In this document: in pieces, positions 51,001-60,521 of the stretch
How the letters are laid out: each line of letters opens with the position of its first letter
Position numbering within the stretch: position 1 is the stretch's first letter
Assembly: GCA_002423435.1 (NCBI GenBank)
Contig: DIWE01000043.1
Span: forward strand, 1-64,000
Direction: 5' to 3'
Length of the DNA: 64,000 nt
Origin: Clostridiales bacterium UBA6114
Lineage (GTDB): Bacteria > Bacillota > Clostridia > Oscillospirales > Butyricicoccaceae
Translations under genes and position numbers: made by a program
The notes under the pieces: model-generated
The model's input: the letters and a program-made list of their open reading frames with translations, nothing else
The model's database searches: none
Told to the model about the DNA's origin: nothing

Positions 51001-54000
51001 AGGGCGGGACCGTGCTGCAAAATTCGGGAGACGGAACGGCCGACAAAAGCGTCTCCGTTCCGCTTCGGGGCGCGCAGGTGATTATCAACGGGCATCAGAC
51101 GGCGACGGACGACGAGGGCAATTTCAGCCTGAGGGACAAGGATTTCACCACAAACGAATACCATTCCCTCATCGTGCATTACAAGGACAGCGACTATATC
51201 GGCTATATCGATGTAAACGCCTGGGAGAAAATTAAGATCGACGCCTACGAGGACTTTGTGCCCTATAATTTCAAGGGCTACGAGATTGTGCGGACCACGG
51301 GGACAGGCGAAACGCTGGAAACCCGCAAAGCGCTCAGCAACCTTGCGGCGATCGAAAACAAAGACGCCGATATGGCCTTTCAGTTTAACGTCAAATCAAA
51401 CCAGCCCGGGCTTTCCGCCGGCAGCGCGGTCATCCGGCTTTATACGAAGGAGGGCAGCCAAAAGGGCGAACCCATCACGGTGACGCCACAAAACGGCCTG
51501 TTCACCTTTACGCTAAACCCGGCCACATTGGGAATCGTGCCCGGCGACACCATGACGCTCCAGATTCTCGACCAGAACGACAAGGCGGGAATCGAGCATC
51601 AGGTGGGACTCGGCTTTATCAAGTACTTAGACTCCTTTTCCCTGCTGACCTCCTTTAAGTCGCCAGCCACCGGCTTTATCGATACGGTGGGCGCCATCGA
51701 CACCGCGTTTGACCTGGGGCTCGCGGGCAAGGCCGATAAGTACATGCAAAAGGGTGATGAGGAATGGATCATCGCCTTCGGCTTCAACAAGGACTGGGAG
51801 AAGAGCCTCCTCGACGGCAGCGGAAAGGAGGAGGAGCTTAAAGACGCGGCAAAGTCTGCCGATTCGGCAAAGACCAAGGAGACCACGGACAAAGCGGTGG
51901 ACGAGGGCAATAAGGAAAAGAAGGGCGCGAGCCTGACGGCGGACATGAAGTTCGGCCTCTCCACATCCCTCTATCTGCGCATGACGGTAAACAAGGACCC
52001 GACGAGCGAAAATTACGGCTACGCGTATTTCAACGAAATGATCATCTCCGCCAAGGTTTCGGGCAGCTTCAACACCAAAGTGGAGATCCAGACGCCCATC
52101 GGCGTGACCGTGTTTGTGGGGCTGGAGCTCGGCGGAGACGTCACGGCCATAATGGTCGTGGAGAAATACCAGGATCATTACAAATATTTTGACGCAAACG
52201 GGGAGATCGACTTCTCGAATGCCGACGACGACGACCCCAACCGGGACTTCACCATCTACGGAAAGTTTATGGTCAACCCGTATCTCTGCATCACGGTGGG
52301 GGCGAAAATCCCCTTCGCGGAAGTCTCCATCAACGGGCGAGCAGACTTTAATATGAATTTCACCACGCTGGGCACGGGCAGCGGAGCGGTGACGCTGACC
52401 TCGGAGCTGGCGCTCACGGTGGCCTGCTTTGAATTTAAGTGGCAGGTGGCGAACCAAACGTACGATCTGTTCAGCTACGGCAGAATGTCCGCCCTCAGCG
52501 CCGGCGATCTCTTCGGCGACGACAGCTATCTCTACGACAGTACCTCGGGCGCGGAGCCCCTGTCGCGGGACTATCTCGAAAACCGGGGAACCTGGCAGGG
52601 CGGCGGAGGAAGGCGTTTAAGAGCCATGGCCGCAGGAAGCGGGGCCTCAAACGAGCAGACGCTGCTCGAGGGCGTCTACCCCTATCCCTACACGCTCCTC
52701 TCGGACCTTGGGGCGGGCCGGCAGCTGCTCATATTCCTGGACGACGACGGCTCCCAGGACGACAGAAACCGCACACAGCTCTACTATTCCATTTATGAAG
52801 GCGGCGAATGGAGCGAGCCCTTTAAGGTCGACGACGACGACACGCCGGACGGCATCCCCTGCGTGTACGACATCGGGGACCGGGTGCTCGTGGCGTGGTC
52901 CAGCGCCTACGATATGATTCATGAAGAGGACGACGTGCTGACGGCGCTCAACAAGAACAACATCAAGGCACGGTTCTTCGATAAGGATGACCTGACGTTC
53001 GGTTTAGTACAGGAGGTGACCCGGCAGACGGAGGACGACACCTATTCCGATTCCTATCCCTACGTCGCCTACTGGAAGGACGGGGAACATGACGAGGAGC
53101 ACCTGATGATCGTCTACACCAAATCCGATTACCAGGCGTCGAATCCGGAGCAGGGCGCCGTGGTGGGGGACGTTCTGAATCCGTATACCACGCTCGCCTA
53201 CCGCTTCTACGACTTCGAGAATGATTGCTGGCTGGAGAGCGGCGGCATTCCGAATTATTATGGACAGAATTTCCTCGACGCCTCCCGGTGCGCGCAGGTA
53301 GACGAAAGCGACATCCTGATCGGCGAAGGTGATGAGGATTACTTAAACCAGGCGGGCTGCTGGAAAAGGGTTCCGACAGCAGGCGAGATATCGATCGAGG
53401 AGCTTGGCGATCCGCTGATTGTGGACAGCGACGCCATCGGCTACGAGAGCTATGCGGTGATCGCCTATACAATAGACGACGACGGCTTTACGGACACGAC
53501 GCAGGACAGGGAACTGTTCATCCAGCTTTACGACTTTAAAAATAATGTGTTTTTCCCGCCCATCCGGTACACGGACGCGGGCGAGGGACTTAATAACCTG
53601 GTGTTCGACCAGAATAACGACGACGTCTATCTGTATTACCTGAGCGCCGGGGACATCCGATGCATCGATATCGGATACCTGATCAATCAAAACCTGCTGT
53701 ACTATGAGGATGCGGACGATGAGGGTACGGATGTCTTCGTGGTCAACAAGCTGGCGGGGCTGTACAGGGGTCCCGAGGTCATCGTCCGGCATCCGTACGA
53801 CATCGGCCTCGACGCGGACGGCAACCAGGTCCGGCAAAACGAGAAGCCCATCGACGAATTCATGGTGGATTCGGACGAAAACAACGTTTACCTCGTGTGG
53901 GGAGAAAACGACATCACCTACCGGGACGGAATAGACCCCCGCTCGGAGGAGGCCGCGCTGCCCGAGAATTATTTCCGCGAGCACCAGATTTACGCCGTCC

Positions 54001-56621
54001 GGCAAGTGATCGGCGCACAGACGACCCAGCAGCTCTATGACGAGGACGGCGAGCCGGCTACATATCCCACGGGAGTAGACTACGGCACCACCCCGGATAT
54101 CAACGACGAGGTGGGTATGGTCGAAGCCGGCGACCCGATTATCCGAAAATACAGGCCCACCGAGTGGTCCCAGCCGGTAAAGCTCATGGACGAGCAGGGC
54201 GCCAATTTTAACGACCTGGATTTCGTGATCCTGCCGGATGGAAGCCTCCGGGTGGTCTTTGTAAAAGGCCGGTCCACGGTCCAACGCGTAGCAGGCGGGG
54301 ACGGCAGGGATATGTCGGTGGAGGATGTGAACAACAGAACACTGATGACGGCCGACTTCGACATTCATACCCGAAAGGCAAATATCGGGATCGAGCCGTT
54401 GGCCGCGCCGGATCCGGGCGAGCTCATGCCCGTTTCCGTCAACTTCAAGAATCTGGCGCTCACAGCACTCGAGGGTGCCGAGGTAGAGCTCTTGCAGATT
54501 TCAAACGGCCAGAGCGAGACAGTGGACACGCGGGACGGCATCACGCTGAAGGGCGGAGAGGAAGCGAAGCTGAACTTTTCCTGGCAGGCGCCGGAGGTCC
54601 CCTACGGCATCAGCCTGCGGGCCGTCGTCAGGGCGGACGGAGAGGTCCTGTGCAGCGCGGAGACCGCCGTCAAGGCGGAAAGCGCGGTAGATGTCACGGG
54701 CGTGGAAACACAATTCGTCGGCAGAAACCAAATCTATATCCGGGGCACGGCGACAAACAATGGAAACCTCGCGGCAGAGGACGCGGTGGTCCGCGCCAAG
54801 GCCAGCAGCGTCGAGATCGGCTCGCTCAGCCTTGGGGCAATGGCGGTGGGAGAGACGCGCCCCTTCGAGTTCTACGGCGACTTAAGCGGCGTGCAGTTTG
54901 AGAGCACCCGAAACACCGACGGCTCGGCCGCCGACAAAATCCCGCTGAGCGTGTATTCGGACGGGACGGGCGAGAGCATCACCTGCGAGCGCAGCGCAAA
55001 CGCGGAGGAAATGGCGCTGATGGGCAACATTTCAAGCTTTTCGCTTGAGACCGGCGGCCGGGCCATATCCGATTCGATTTCGATAGAAAGGGGAAGCTCG
55101 GCGGTCATCGAGCCTGTCCTTACATACGGGAATGCGGAACTGCCCACACCACGGGTGGTGTATGTTTCCGGCAACGAGGTGGTGGCCGATTTTGGCGGCG
55201 ATCAAATGACGCTACGGGCCAAGGGCACCGGCAACACCACCATTAAAGCCTATGTGCTGCCCCCGAAGAGCACGATGACCCTGTCGCAGGACGGCCCGGC
55301 CTGGGAGGATAATCTGAGCACGCTGCCGGACGAGGCTGTGATGGTAAAGACCTTTATCGTCCATGTAACCGAGCCGGGTTACGACGACGGGGGATCGGAC
55401 GAAACGCCTCCGTCTTCCGGCCAGCAGAGCGGCACCCCGGCTCAGACGGTAACCGCAAATACGGTGGCGACGATTACCGGCAGCGGCGGCAGCATTACGG
55501 CGTCTATAAGCGCCGATCAGATCCGCAGCGCGGTCAGCGAAGCCCTCAGGCAGGCCACGGATCAGAACGGGAAATCGCCTGTGAAGCTTCAGATTCGTGT
55601 GGAAGCACCCGACGGTACCAATGCGATCGAGACCTCAGTTCCGAAAGCCGCCTTAAGCGCCGCTCAGGAAAACGGCGTTACGTCGCTGACGCTCTCGACA
55701 ACGCTAGGTACGATTGCTTTTGATCAGAACGCCTTTTCAACCCTCTGCAGCCAGGCAGAGGAGGACCTCAAGCTTGCGATCTCCAAGGTCGAGCCCGCTG
55801 CCCTTTCCGAGGAGGCACGGCGGACGGTGGGCGACAGGTCGGTCTTCGATTTCAGCGTGACGAGCGGCGGCCGGACCATATCCCGGTTTGCCGGGGACGT
55901 GACGGTATCCGTCCCCTACTCTCCGGCCGAGGGCGAGGACTTAAACGCCATTATCGTCTACTACGTGGGTGACGACGGTACGCTCAAAACAGTGACGAGC
56001 GGCCGGTATGACACCGCAACGGGCCGCGTGGTCTTTGTCACCGACCACTTCTCCCGGTATGCGATCGGATACAATAAGGTGAGCTTCTTTGATGTGAAGA
56101 CGGGAGACTGGTATTACGACGCGGTGTCCTTCCTAGCCGCCCGCGGCATCACCACGGGCGTGGACGGAGGCTTCAATCCGGGCGCGAATCTCACCCGAGG
56201 ACAGTTTTTAACCATGCTGCTGCGGGCCTACGGCATCGAGCCGGATGAAAAGTCCTCCGACAACTTTGCCGATGCGGGAGACACTTACTACACCGGATAT
56301 CTCGCGGCGGCCAAGCGGCTCTCCATCGCCGACGGCGTGGGAGGAAACCTGTTTAAGCCGGAGAGCGCCATCACCCGGCAGGAGATGTTCAAGCTCTTGT
56401 ACAGTGCGCTCGAGGCCTTCGGCAGGCTGCCGGAGGGTGCGTCCGGCAGGACGCTTGCCGATTTCTCCGACAGCGGAGAGATTGCCGACTGGGCGAGGAA
56501 GTCCATGGCGGCGCTGGTGCAGTCGGGGAGCATCAGCGGCAGCGGCGGCAGGCTCAATCCGATCGGCACGACCACCAGAGCCGAAATGGCGCAGGTACTT
56601 TTTAACCTGATGAACAATTAG
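48096..56621 (+). CDS. Giant secreted SLH-domain surface protein with Calx-beta-like domains
   Basis: About 2841 residues. The GTG at 48096 gives a standard signal peptide (FKRITAFILTVVMLWAMLP, then VLAAEA). Calx-beta-like segments occur at about 58-105 and 281-370 (EIAVVRKGG...KYGEDYTL). Between them is an internal repeat of REDTEIKT. A long middle region has beta-rich and carbohydrate-binding-like parts; a CARDB-like domain is at about 2108-2300. Three SLH domains end the protein (from about 2664, 2722 and 2786), so it is held to the cell-wall polymer. It may be an adhesin or surface enzyme; no catalytic domain was recognised. A convergent STAND regulator gene follows. Confidence 0.85.
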   Translation: MKRFKRITAFILTVVMLWAMLPVQVLAAEAEDEVKLRQALREAVDETKYPNGLFEFLATRMNTSEDLPYVEIAVVRKGGTSGEASVTLKAIDVTAKYGEDYTLSTPRGLFSGTLPANEGGKTLMDSLADGDSEEGTYAVREDTEIKTDSLINGEGTADGEGDAYVIREDTEIKTGGLQAARDAALGQTSNRKSWREAGGVEKEEALDLHNELYEGMEGITYTFRFADGEYMKKIRFNTIDDDISEDEEQVLFALIDPQGGATGDSLSAFMNIEDNEEKEKVRFAMELGDMRADPSLHYAEVVVKRTAGIYRYGSVSVSTAAVSAVPDIDYEPIVTELRFVPGQESQTVRVPLLKETPEEGMQFYVRLDPESPNLSEDGPNETLVTIGTAERAVLQSRALAYDGYGADAGGTWYRTKTLTPYDITDGRGYQRIPYNGSYGWTYIPVSGQRNTMNWIYYAADLSMIEKIRIDWSNPSDGTRYLWWAQWKYNTDFYSRVYLGSLFNVPRLDRHGQFNSTLDWISLNDSDRQQQYIYCTTQTSGDCADTGMNVGNLTLYYKPIKVTLRTNSEDPDARVVPKTWTSPTTSTNGTSRLVGGLSFAGDTGNLTSQTYFDGDTVYLAPKFDPASPDTSKVYLWGYKIERIGTNGYYYVKGTTLNIRDVYMGNMKDSVTREAILRGQIMMSGGTEIVLHPVYRQKNAFVRVSFDPQKGGMDQNRFQNGDVLKVGMLDTIHFNAYARAGYSVSGYGNGNINFYEREISSVPDEWYLESLNTQTGGTVLADYLQALNGATGKIDYSRTHAWFIKPVSGIKINAATPGILDFSPERGFTDLTVQYSLPYLKAKVDPQSGDQDKGSIFYHPEEGADLTGNSRTPLILSPIERGKAYNLAGVPNDGYRVVWKNWTGDTNEDGIISEAEAKAIEDYEDLFERKAVNGSIYSYKVSYDRPLILYSFERKPTQGNPGLIHGQAVLQGGTVLQNSGDGTADKSVSVPLRGAQVIINGHQTATDDEGNFSLRDKDFTTNEYHSLIVHYKDSDYIGYIDVNAWEKIKIDAYEDFVPYNFKGYEIVRTTGTGETLETRKALSNLAAIENKDADMAFQFNVKSNQPGLSAGSAVIRLYTKEGSQKGEPITVTPQNGLFTFTLNPATLGIVPGDTMTLQILDQNDKAGIEHQVGLGFIKYLDSFSLLTSFKSPATGFIDTVGAIDTAFDLGLAGKADKYMQKGDEEWIIAFGFNKDWEKSLLDGSGKEEELKDAAKSADSAKTKETTDKAVDEGNKEKKGASLTADMKFGLSTSLYLRMTVNKDPTSENYGYAYFNEMIISAKVSGSFNTKVEIQTPIGVTVFVGLELGGDVTAIMVVEKYQDHYKYFDANGEIDFSNADDDDPNRDFTIYGKFMVNPYLCITVGAKIPFAEVSINGRADFNMNFTTLGTGSGAVTLTSELALTVACFEFKWQVANQTYDLFSYGRMSALSAGDLFGDDSYLYDSTSGAEPLSRDYLENRGTWQGGGGRRLRAMAAGSGASNEQTLLEGVYPYPYTLLSDLGAGRQLLIFLDDDGSQDDRNRTQLYYSIYEGGEWSEPFKVDDDDTPDGIPCVYDIGDRVLVAWSSAYDMIHEEDDVLTALNKNNIKARFFDKDDLTFGLVQEVTRQTEDDTYSDSYPYVAYWKDGEHDEEHLMIVYTKSDYQASNPEQGAVVGDVLNPYTTLAYRFYDFENDCWLESGGIPNYYGQNFLDASRCAQVDESDILIGEGDEDYLNQAGCWKRVPTAGEISIEELGDPLIVDSDAIGYESYAVIAYTIDDDGFTDTTQDRELFIQLYDFKNNVFFPPIRYTDAGEGLNNLVFDQNNDDVYLYYLSAGDIRCIDIGYLINQNLLYYEDADDEGTDVFVVNKLAGLYRGPEVIVRHPYDIGLDADGNQVRQNEKPIDEFMVDSDENNVYLVWGENDITYRDGIDPRSEEAALPENYFREHQIYAVRQVIGAQTTQQLYDEDGEPATYPTGVDYGTTPDINDEVGMVEAGDPIIRKYRPTEWSQPVKLMDEQGANFNDLDFVILPDGSLRVVFVKGRSTVQRVAGGDGRDMSVEDVNNRTLMTADFDIHTRKANIGIEPLAAPDPGELMPVSVNFKNLALTALEGAEVELLQISNGQSETVDTRDGITLKGGEEAKLNFSWQAPEVPYGISLRAVVRADGEVLCSAETAVKAESAVDVTGVETQFVGRNQIYIRGTATNNGNLAAEDAVVRAKASSVEIGSLSLGAMAVGETRPFEFYGDLSGVQFESTRNTDGSAADKIPLSVYSDGTGESITCERSANAEEMALMGNISSFSLETGGRAISDSISIERGSSAVIEPVLTYGNAELPTPRVVYVSGNEVVADFGGDQMTLRAKGTGNTTIKAYVLPPKSTMTLSQDGPAWEDNLSTLPDEAVMVKTFIVHVTEPGYDDGGSDETPPSSGQQSGTPAQTVTANTVATITGSGGSITASISADQIRSAVSEALRQATDQNGKSPVKLQIRVEAPDGTNAIETSVPKAALSAAQENGVTSLTLSTTLGTIAFDQNAFSTLCSQAEEDLKLAISKVEPAALSEEARRTVGDRSVFDFSVTSGGRTISRFAGDVTVSVPYSPAEGEDLNAIIVYYVGDDGTLKTVTSGRYDTATGRVVFVTDHFSRYAIGYNKVSFFDVKTGDWYYDAVSFLAARGITTGVDGGFNPGANLTRGQFLTMLLRAYGIEPDEKSSDNFADAGDTYYTGYLAAAKRLSIADGVGGNLFKPESAITRQEMFKLLYSALEAFGRLPEGASGRTLADFSDSGEIADWARKSMAALVQSGSISGSGGRLNPIGTTTRAEMAQVLFNLMNN

Positions 56622-56639
56622 GTGATCCGAAATACTTCG

Positions 56640-56670
56640 GGGCCGCCCGCATATCTATGCGAGGCGGCCC
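56640..56670. terminator. Strong hairpin between convergent genes
   Basis: Stem GGGCCGCC-CGCAT / ATGCG-A-GGCGGCCC with a 4-nt loop and one bulged base. It lies between the SLH gene and the convergent regulator gene. No T run on either strand, so an imperfect terminator. Confidence 0.55.
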
Positions 56671-56713
56671 TGAAATTGTTCGGAGGCGATTGTGTTCCGA
56701 GCGGTCTCTTGTG

Positions 56714-59587
56714 TCATGCGTCCGGATTTGAGAGGGCTTCCGCCGCTTCCCGGTAAGCGTTGTGATAGGCAATGCGCTTTCGCATGGCCCAATGGGCCTC
56801 AAAGACCGAAAGGTACTCCCCGCCATACAGGGCGACGACCTTTCGCGCCGAAGCGGCGCTTTTTTGCAGCTTAAACTGTGCAACGGCTTCCTCAAAAAGC
56901 TCTGTGTCCGCCCTAAGCTCGTCCCTGCGTATGCTGTAGCGCTTCTCAAGACTGAGGATCGAGTCGGAGACCCCCATCGCGGCAAGGTCTTTTTTGATCT
57001 GGGAGAGGTTTACGCCGATCAGCTTTTTGACGTCATTGGACTCGGATTCGTGCCAGAGGGCGTCAAAGATCTGCTCCTTGGTCACGCCCCCGGGGCCTGC
57101 GTCAAGGAGAAACGCCAGAAGCTCCCGTTCCTTTTTGGTGCGCATTTTCAGCGTGGCCCGCCTGTCATCATAAGAAAAAACCGCAAAATCTCCCAGCATC
57201 CGGATGTAGGCCTTTTTGGGGCGATAACCCACAAATTCCATCATTTGCTTCGCAAAACCGGGCTCAATGCCACTGTCATAAGCAAACTGCAGGATAGGGT
57301 CGTAAGCGCTGCGCATCCTGAAATACTCATAGATGCCGTTTTCTTCACACAGACGGAGAAAACGATGTGTCAAAGCGGAGGCTTTTTCGCTCTCTTTCTC
57401 CGCAAGGGCTATCCTTGCCAAAAAACCATAGGCCATGGTCGCCACCATCATGGTGTTCGACCGTTCGCCGATCTCGATGGAGCGCCGGGCGCACTCTGCC
57501 GCCCTCTCAAAATCGGATATGCTGCCGAAATAGTTGTAGAGCCTGCCGTACGCGACGGTCTTAAAGTGGTCGCTGACCTTGGGAATGCTTTCAAAAATCT
57601 CGCAGATAAGCCCTTCCTTATTGCCGTCTGTAAACATCAGCCCGTAGATGCTGCGTTGGAGCTTTGCCCAGATCATCTGAAACTCGGCCTTACGGTAAAG
57701 CGGCGCGTATTCATCGGCCAAAGTGAAGTATTTGACAGTGGTTTCATAGCTCTGACTGCCGCCATTCATCCTGTCTATCGTAGTATTCTGATAGTGGATC
57801 TCAGCGGCGAAGAGATATCCGAGCCACAGTTCCTCGTAACGCCCGGAGCTTCGGAGCCTTTGCAGGCCGGATGTTACAAGCTCCACCGCCCTGTCGCGGC
57901 GGCCCAGCATCTGATAGGACTTCGCCACATAGATATCGACGCTGTGCAGCTCGAGCTGTATGCGTTCGCTTTCCGGGATTTCCAGAGATTTCTCGTAGCA
58001 GCGCACGGAGTCCTTCATGCGCCCCGCTACGTAATGGATCACGCTCAGGTAGCGTTCATACCACGCCCGGACCCTCATGCTGCCGGATTTCGCGCAGGCC
58101 TCCATCATGCGGCAAGAGAGGTCGTATGCCTCGTTAAGCTGCGAGTTCCAGCAAAGATTATAGATCTTCTCAATAACGACGTGGTAGGACTGTTCCGACT
58201 CCGGATGCTCAAGGCCCGCGATGAGCCCGTCCAGCAGAGCGTTCGACGCCTCAAAAGAGACAAAATTACGCAGTACCCGCGCTTTATGTACCATCCCCTC
58301 TATATACAGGTCTGTTTTTTGATCCGTCAGCATGGGCAAGGCCCTGTCGAGACAGATTTTTGCCTCGGTAAAATTGCCGATGCTGGACAGGAGCGCGCCT
58401 TTGGCAATCAAAAGCTCCAGATCAGCTTCCGTGTCGTCTGAAAGCGCGCCGAACCACGTCCTCAGCTCATGGAAGGAACCGTTTTGTATATAGCTCCTGT
58501 AACCTGCAAGGATAATCTTCCGAAGCAGCTGACTGTTCCCGGATGTGATCGCGTATGCGGCGGCATTTGTATACTGTCCGGTGCTAAAATAATATTCCGC
58601 CGCCCGACGATGCATGATGTTCGCCCTGCCGAGGCCCTCCAGGCTCAGCAGATACTCCCTGAAAAGCGGATGATAGCGGTAATACCCCCCCTCGGTTTTG
58701 ATCGTGAAGATACCCCGCGCAATCAGGCTTTCCAGCATAAGCCTTGAATTTCTCCCGGCCAGAACGGCGTCAAGCATCTTGGGGTCCAGTTCCTCAAAGC
58801 ACGCGGTGTCCTTTAAAAATGCCATTATCTCCGGGGAAAGATGGCTTAAGCACTCGCAAAACAGGTAGGAATGAAGCGTCTCGTTCCCATGCGTCGAAAG
58901 CTCGGTCTCGGATAAACCGTTCTCCATCAGCACCTTAAAGGAAGCGACCGCGATGGGCCAGCCCTCGGTGATCCGATAAATATGCTCATCTTCAAAGCCT
59001 ATGAGCTCCATCGCCTCTTCCTTTGTAAAGGCCAGCTCGCTCTGCGTGATCTCCAGCAGGCTTCCCCTTAACTTAAAAGACGCCAACTCCGGCCATGTGG
59101 CTTCGCGGCTGCTTAAAAAGAAGCGTGCCCCGTCCGGACAGTATTTCATGATGCAGACGATCAGCCTTCTGACCTGCTCGTCTTTAAGAGTATGCAGGTC
59201 GTCCAGGACAATCAGAAGCTCGTTTGTATTTTTTTCAATGTTGCTGACAAAGGCGTTTGCCAGCATGGAAATAAAGTTCGGCGCTTCCTCAAACGGAAGA
59301 TATTCGGATGCGTAAAAACAAAAATCCGGAAATGTCCTTTTGAGCGCCTCGCTCACAATATCCAAAATGGCAAAAACATCGCTTTCTCCGTCAAACGTGA
59401 CCCAAACGGCATTTCTCGATAAGCACGCGATCTGCGAAAGCAGCGTTGTCTTGCCGTAGCCTGCGCCCCCGCGCACATAAATGAACTTCTGCGGACTTTC
59501 ATGAACGGCTTTTATAAGCATATCGCGCCTGATTTCACCTTTGGCCGCTCTGGGGACGGACAGTCTGGCGCTCGATACGGAAATCAC
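56714..59587 (-). CDS. STAND transcriptional regulator, MalT-like with SARP/BTAD C-terminus
   Basis: 957 residues. An N-terminal NTPase of the MalT/STAND class has Walker A GGAGYGKTT (residues 40-48) and LLIVLDDLHTL as Walker B, followed by a long helical TPR-like middle (about 330-790). The C-terminal part begins YIRMLGDFAVFSYDDR and continues as a winged helix plus bacterial transcriptional activator domain (about 815-957, ending YGGEYLSVFEAHWAMRKR). Such proteins activate genes when an inducer triggers oligomerisation. The start is GTG at 59587 after GGGGTGG. Target unknown; the convergent SLH gene is a candidate. Confidence 0.85.
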   Translation of the reverse strand: MISVSSARLSVPRAAKGEIRRDMLIKAVHESPQKFIYVRGGAGYGKTTLLSQIACLSRNAVWVTFDGESDVFAILDIVSEALKRTFPDFCFYASEYLPFEEAPNFISMLANAFVSNIEKNTNELLIVLDDLHTLKDEQVRRLIVCIMKYCPDGARFFLSSREATWPELASFKLRGSLLEITQSELAFTKEEAMELIGFEDEHIYRITEGWPIAVASFKVLMENGLSETELSTHGNETLHSYLFCECLSHLSPEIMAFLKDTACFEELDPKMLDAVLAGRNSRLMLESLIARGIFTIKTEGGYYRYHPLFREYLLSLEGLGRANIMHRRAAEYYFSTGQYTNAAAYAITSGNSQLLRKIILAGYRSYIQNGSFHELRTWFGALSDDTEADLELLIAKGALLSSIGNFTEAKICLDRALPMLTDQKTDLYIEGMVHKARVLRNFVSFEASNALLDGLIAGLEHPESEQSYHVVIEKIYNLCWNSQLNEAYDLSCRMMEACAKSGSMRVRAWYERYLSVIHYVAGRMKDSVRCYEKSLEIPESERIQLELHSVDIYVAKSYQMLGRRDRAVELVTSGLQRLRSSGRYEELWLGYLFAAEIHYQNTTIDRMNGGSQSYETTVKYFTLADEYAPLYRKAEFQMIWAKLQRSIYGLMFTDGNKEGLICEIFESIPKVSDHFKTVAYGRLYNYFGSISDFERAAECARRSIEIGERSNTMMVATMAYGFLARIALAEKESEKASALTHRFLRLCEENGIYEYFRMRSAYDPILQFAYDSGIEPGFAKQMMEFVGYRPKKAYIRMLGDFAVFSYDDRRATLKMRTKKERELLAFLLDAGPGGVTKEQIFDALWHESESNDVKKLIGVNLSQIKKDLAAMGVSDSILSLEKRYSIRRDELRADTELFEEAVAQFKLQKSAASARKVVALYGGEYLSVFEAHWAMRKRIAYHNAYREAAEALSNPDA

Positions 59588-59658
59588 GTCGTCACCACCC
59601 CGAATAAAATTTCATTAGTGATTTTATTTTATTGTATAATTGCTAACACTTCAATAAT

Positions 59659-59697
59659 TAATGTCCACTGAATCAATGCGATTTGCGAATCGCATTT
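59659..59697 (+). repeat. Dispersed 39-bp palindromic repeat, copy B
   Basis: Matches the complement of 12868-12906 at 37 of 39 positions. It lies in the divergent intergenic region between the STAND regulator and the response regulator. Confidence 0.8.
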
Positions 59698-59771
59698 ACA
59701 AAAAGGGAAAAACTTGCTCTTTTGGCTTTCAAACAAAAGCGACTCGTGGTTGACCCGGTCGATTTGCCGAC

Positions 59772-59805
59772 CTGGTTTATTCTCCGTTTACATTGCTGAT
59801 ATAAT
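59772..59805 (+). promoter_or_regulatory. Promoter of the two-component operon with response-regulator boxes
   Basis: A direct repeat of TGGTTTA (59773) and CTCCGTTTA (59782-59790) stands just before a TATAAT -10 box (59800-59805) and takes the place of a good -35 box. The same CTCCGTTTA box recurs before the ABC operon at 61622 and 61644, so the response regulator probably activates both. Confidence 0.65.
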
Positions 59806-59843
59806 ATAAACAATAGATAGAAAGCCGAAGGGAGGGCGTATCC

Positions 59844-60521
59844 ATGGCCACCGTTTTAGTCATCGACGACGACCCGTATATTCGGGAGCTGGTCGGCACT
59901 TTGTTACAAAATGAAGGCTTCCCGGTACAGGAAGCCCGGAATGGGCGGGAAGCGCTGCAAAAACTGAATGAAACGAAAATCGATCTGTGCGTCCTCGACC
60001 TGATGATGCCCGAAATGGACGGCTTCGAGTTCTGCCGCCACGCGCGGCGGTATTACGAGGATCTGCCCATCCTTATGCTGACGGCAAAAGGCGAGATCAG
60101 TCAAAAGGCGAAGGGCTTTGAGCTCGGGACGGACGATTACCTGACAAAACCGTTTGAAGGCGCGGAGCTTTTAATGCGCGTCAAAGCGCTGCTCAGACGA
60201 TATAAGATCGCAGCAATGCAGGCCGTGGAGATCGGCGCGCTGACGCTCGACAAAAACAGCTACACCGTGTCCTGCGACGGAGAACAAAGCGACATTCCCA
60301 TGAAGGAGTTTGAGCTTTTGTTCAAGCTGGGTTCCTCTCCCGGAAAGACCTTCACGCGCGATCAGCTGATCGAGGATGTGTGGGGCTACGATTTCGAGGG
60401 GAACGAGCGGACGCTCGACGTGCATGTAAACCGCCTGCGCGAGCGCTTTCCGGCGGACCGGTACCGGTTTAAGATTGCGACCGTCCGCGGGCTCGGCTAT
60501 CGGCTGGAGGTGCAAAAATGA
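59844..60521 (+). CDS. OmpR-family response regulator
   Basis: 225 residues. The receiver domain has the phospho-acceptor Asp52 (in VLDLMMPEMDG), acidic residues DDD near residue 9 and Lys102 (TKPF). A C-terminal winged-helix DNA-binding domain contains MKEFELLFKLGSSPGKTFTRDQLIEDVWGYD and VRGLGYRL. The gene overlaps the histidine kinase gene by 4 bp. The adjacent ABC operon is the likely target, judging from shared upstream boxes. Confidence 0.92.
   Translation: MATVLVIDDDPYIRELVGTLLQNEGFPVQEARNGREALQKLNETKIDLCVLDLMMPEMDGFEFCRHARRYYEDLPILMLTAKGEISQKAKGFELGTDDYLTKPFEGAELLMRVKALLRRYKIAAMQAVEIGALTLDKNSYTVSCDGEQSDIPMKEFELLFKLGSSPGKTFTRDQLIEDVWGYDFEGNERTLDVHVNRLRERFPADRYRFKIATVRGLGYRLEVQK

Noticed and set aside
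56762..58441. 559-codon plus-strand frame opposite the STAND regulator
   Set aside because: The minus-strand gene has clear motifs; the plus frame has none.
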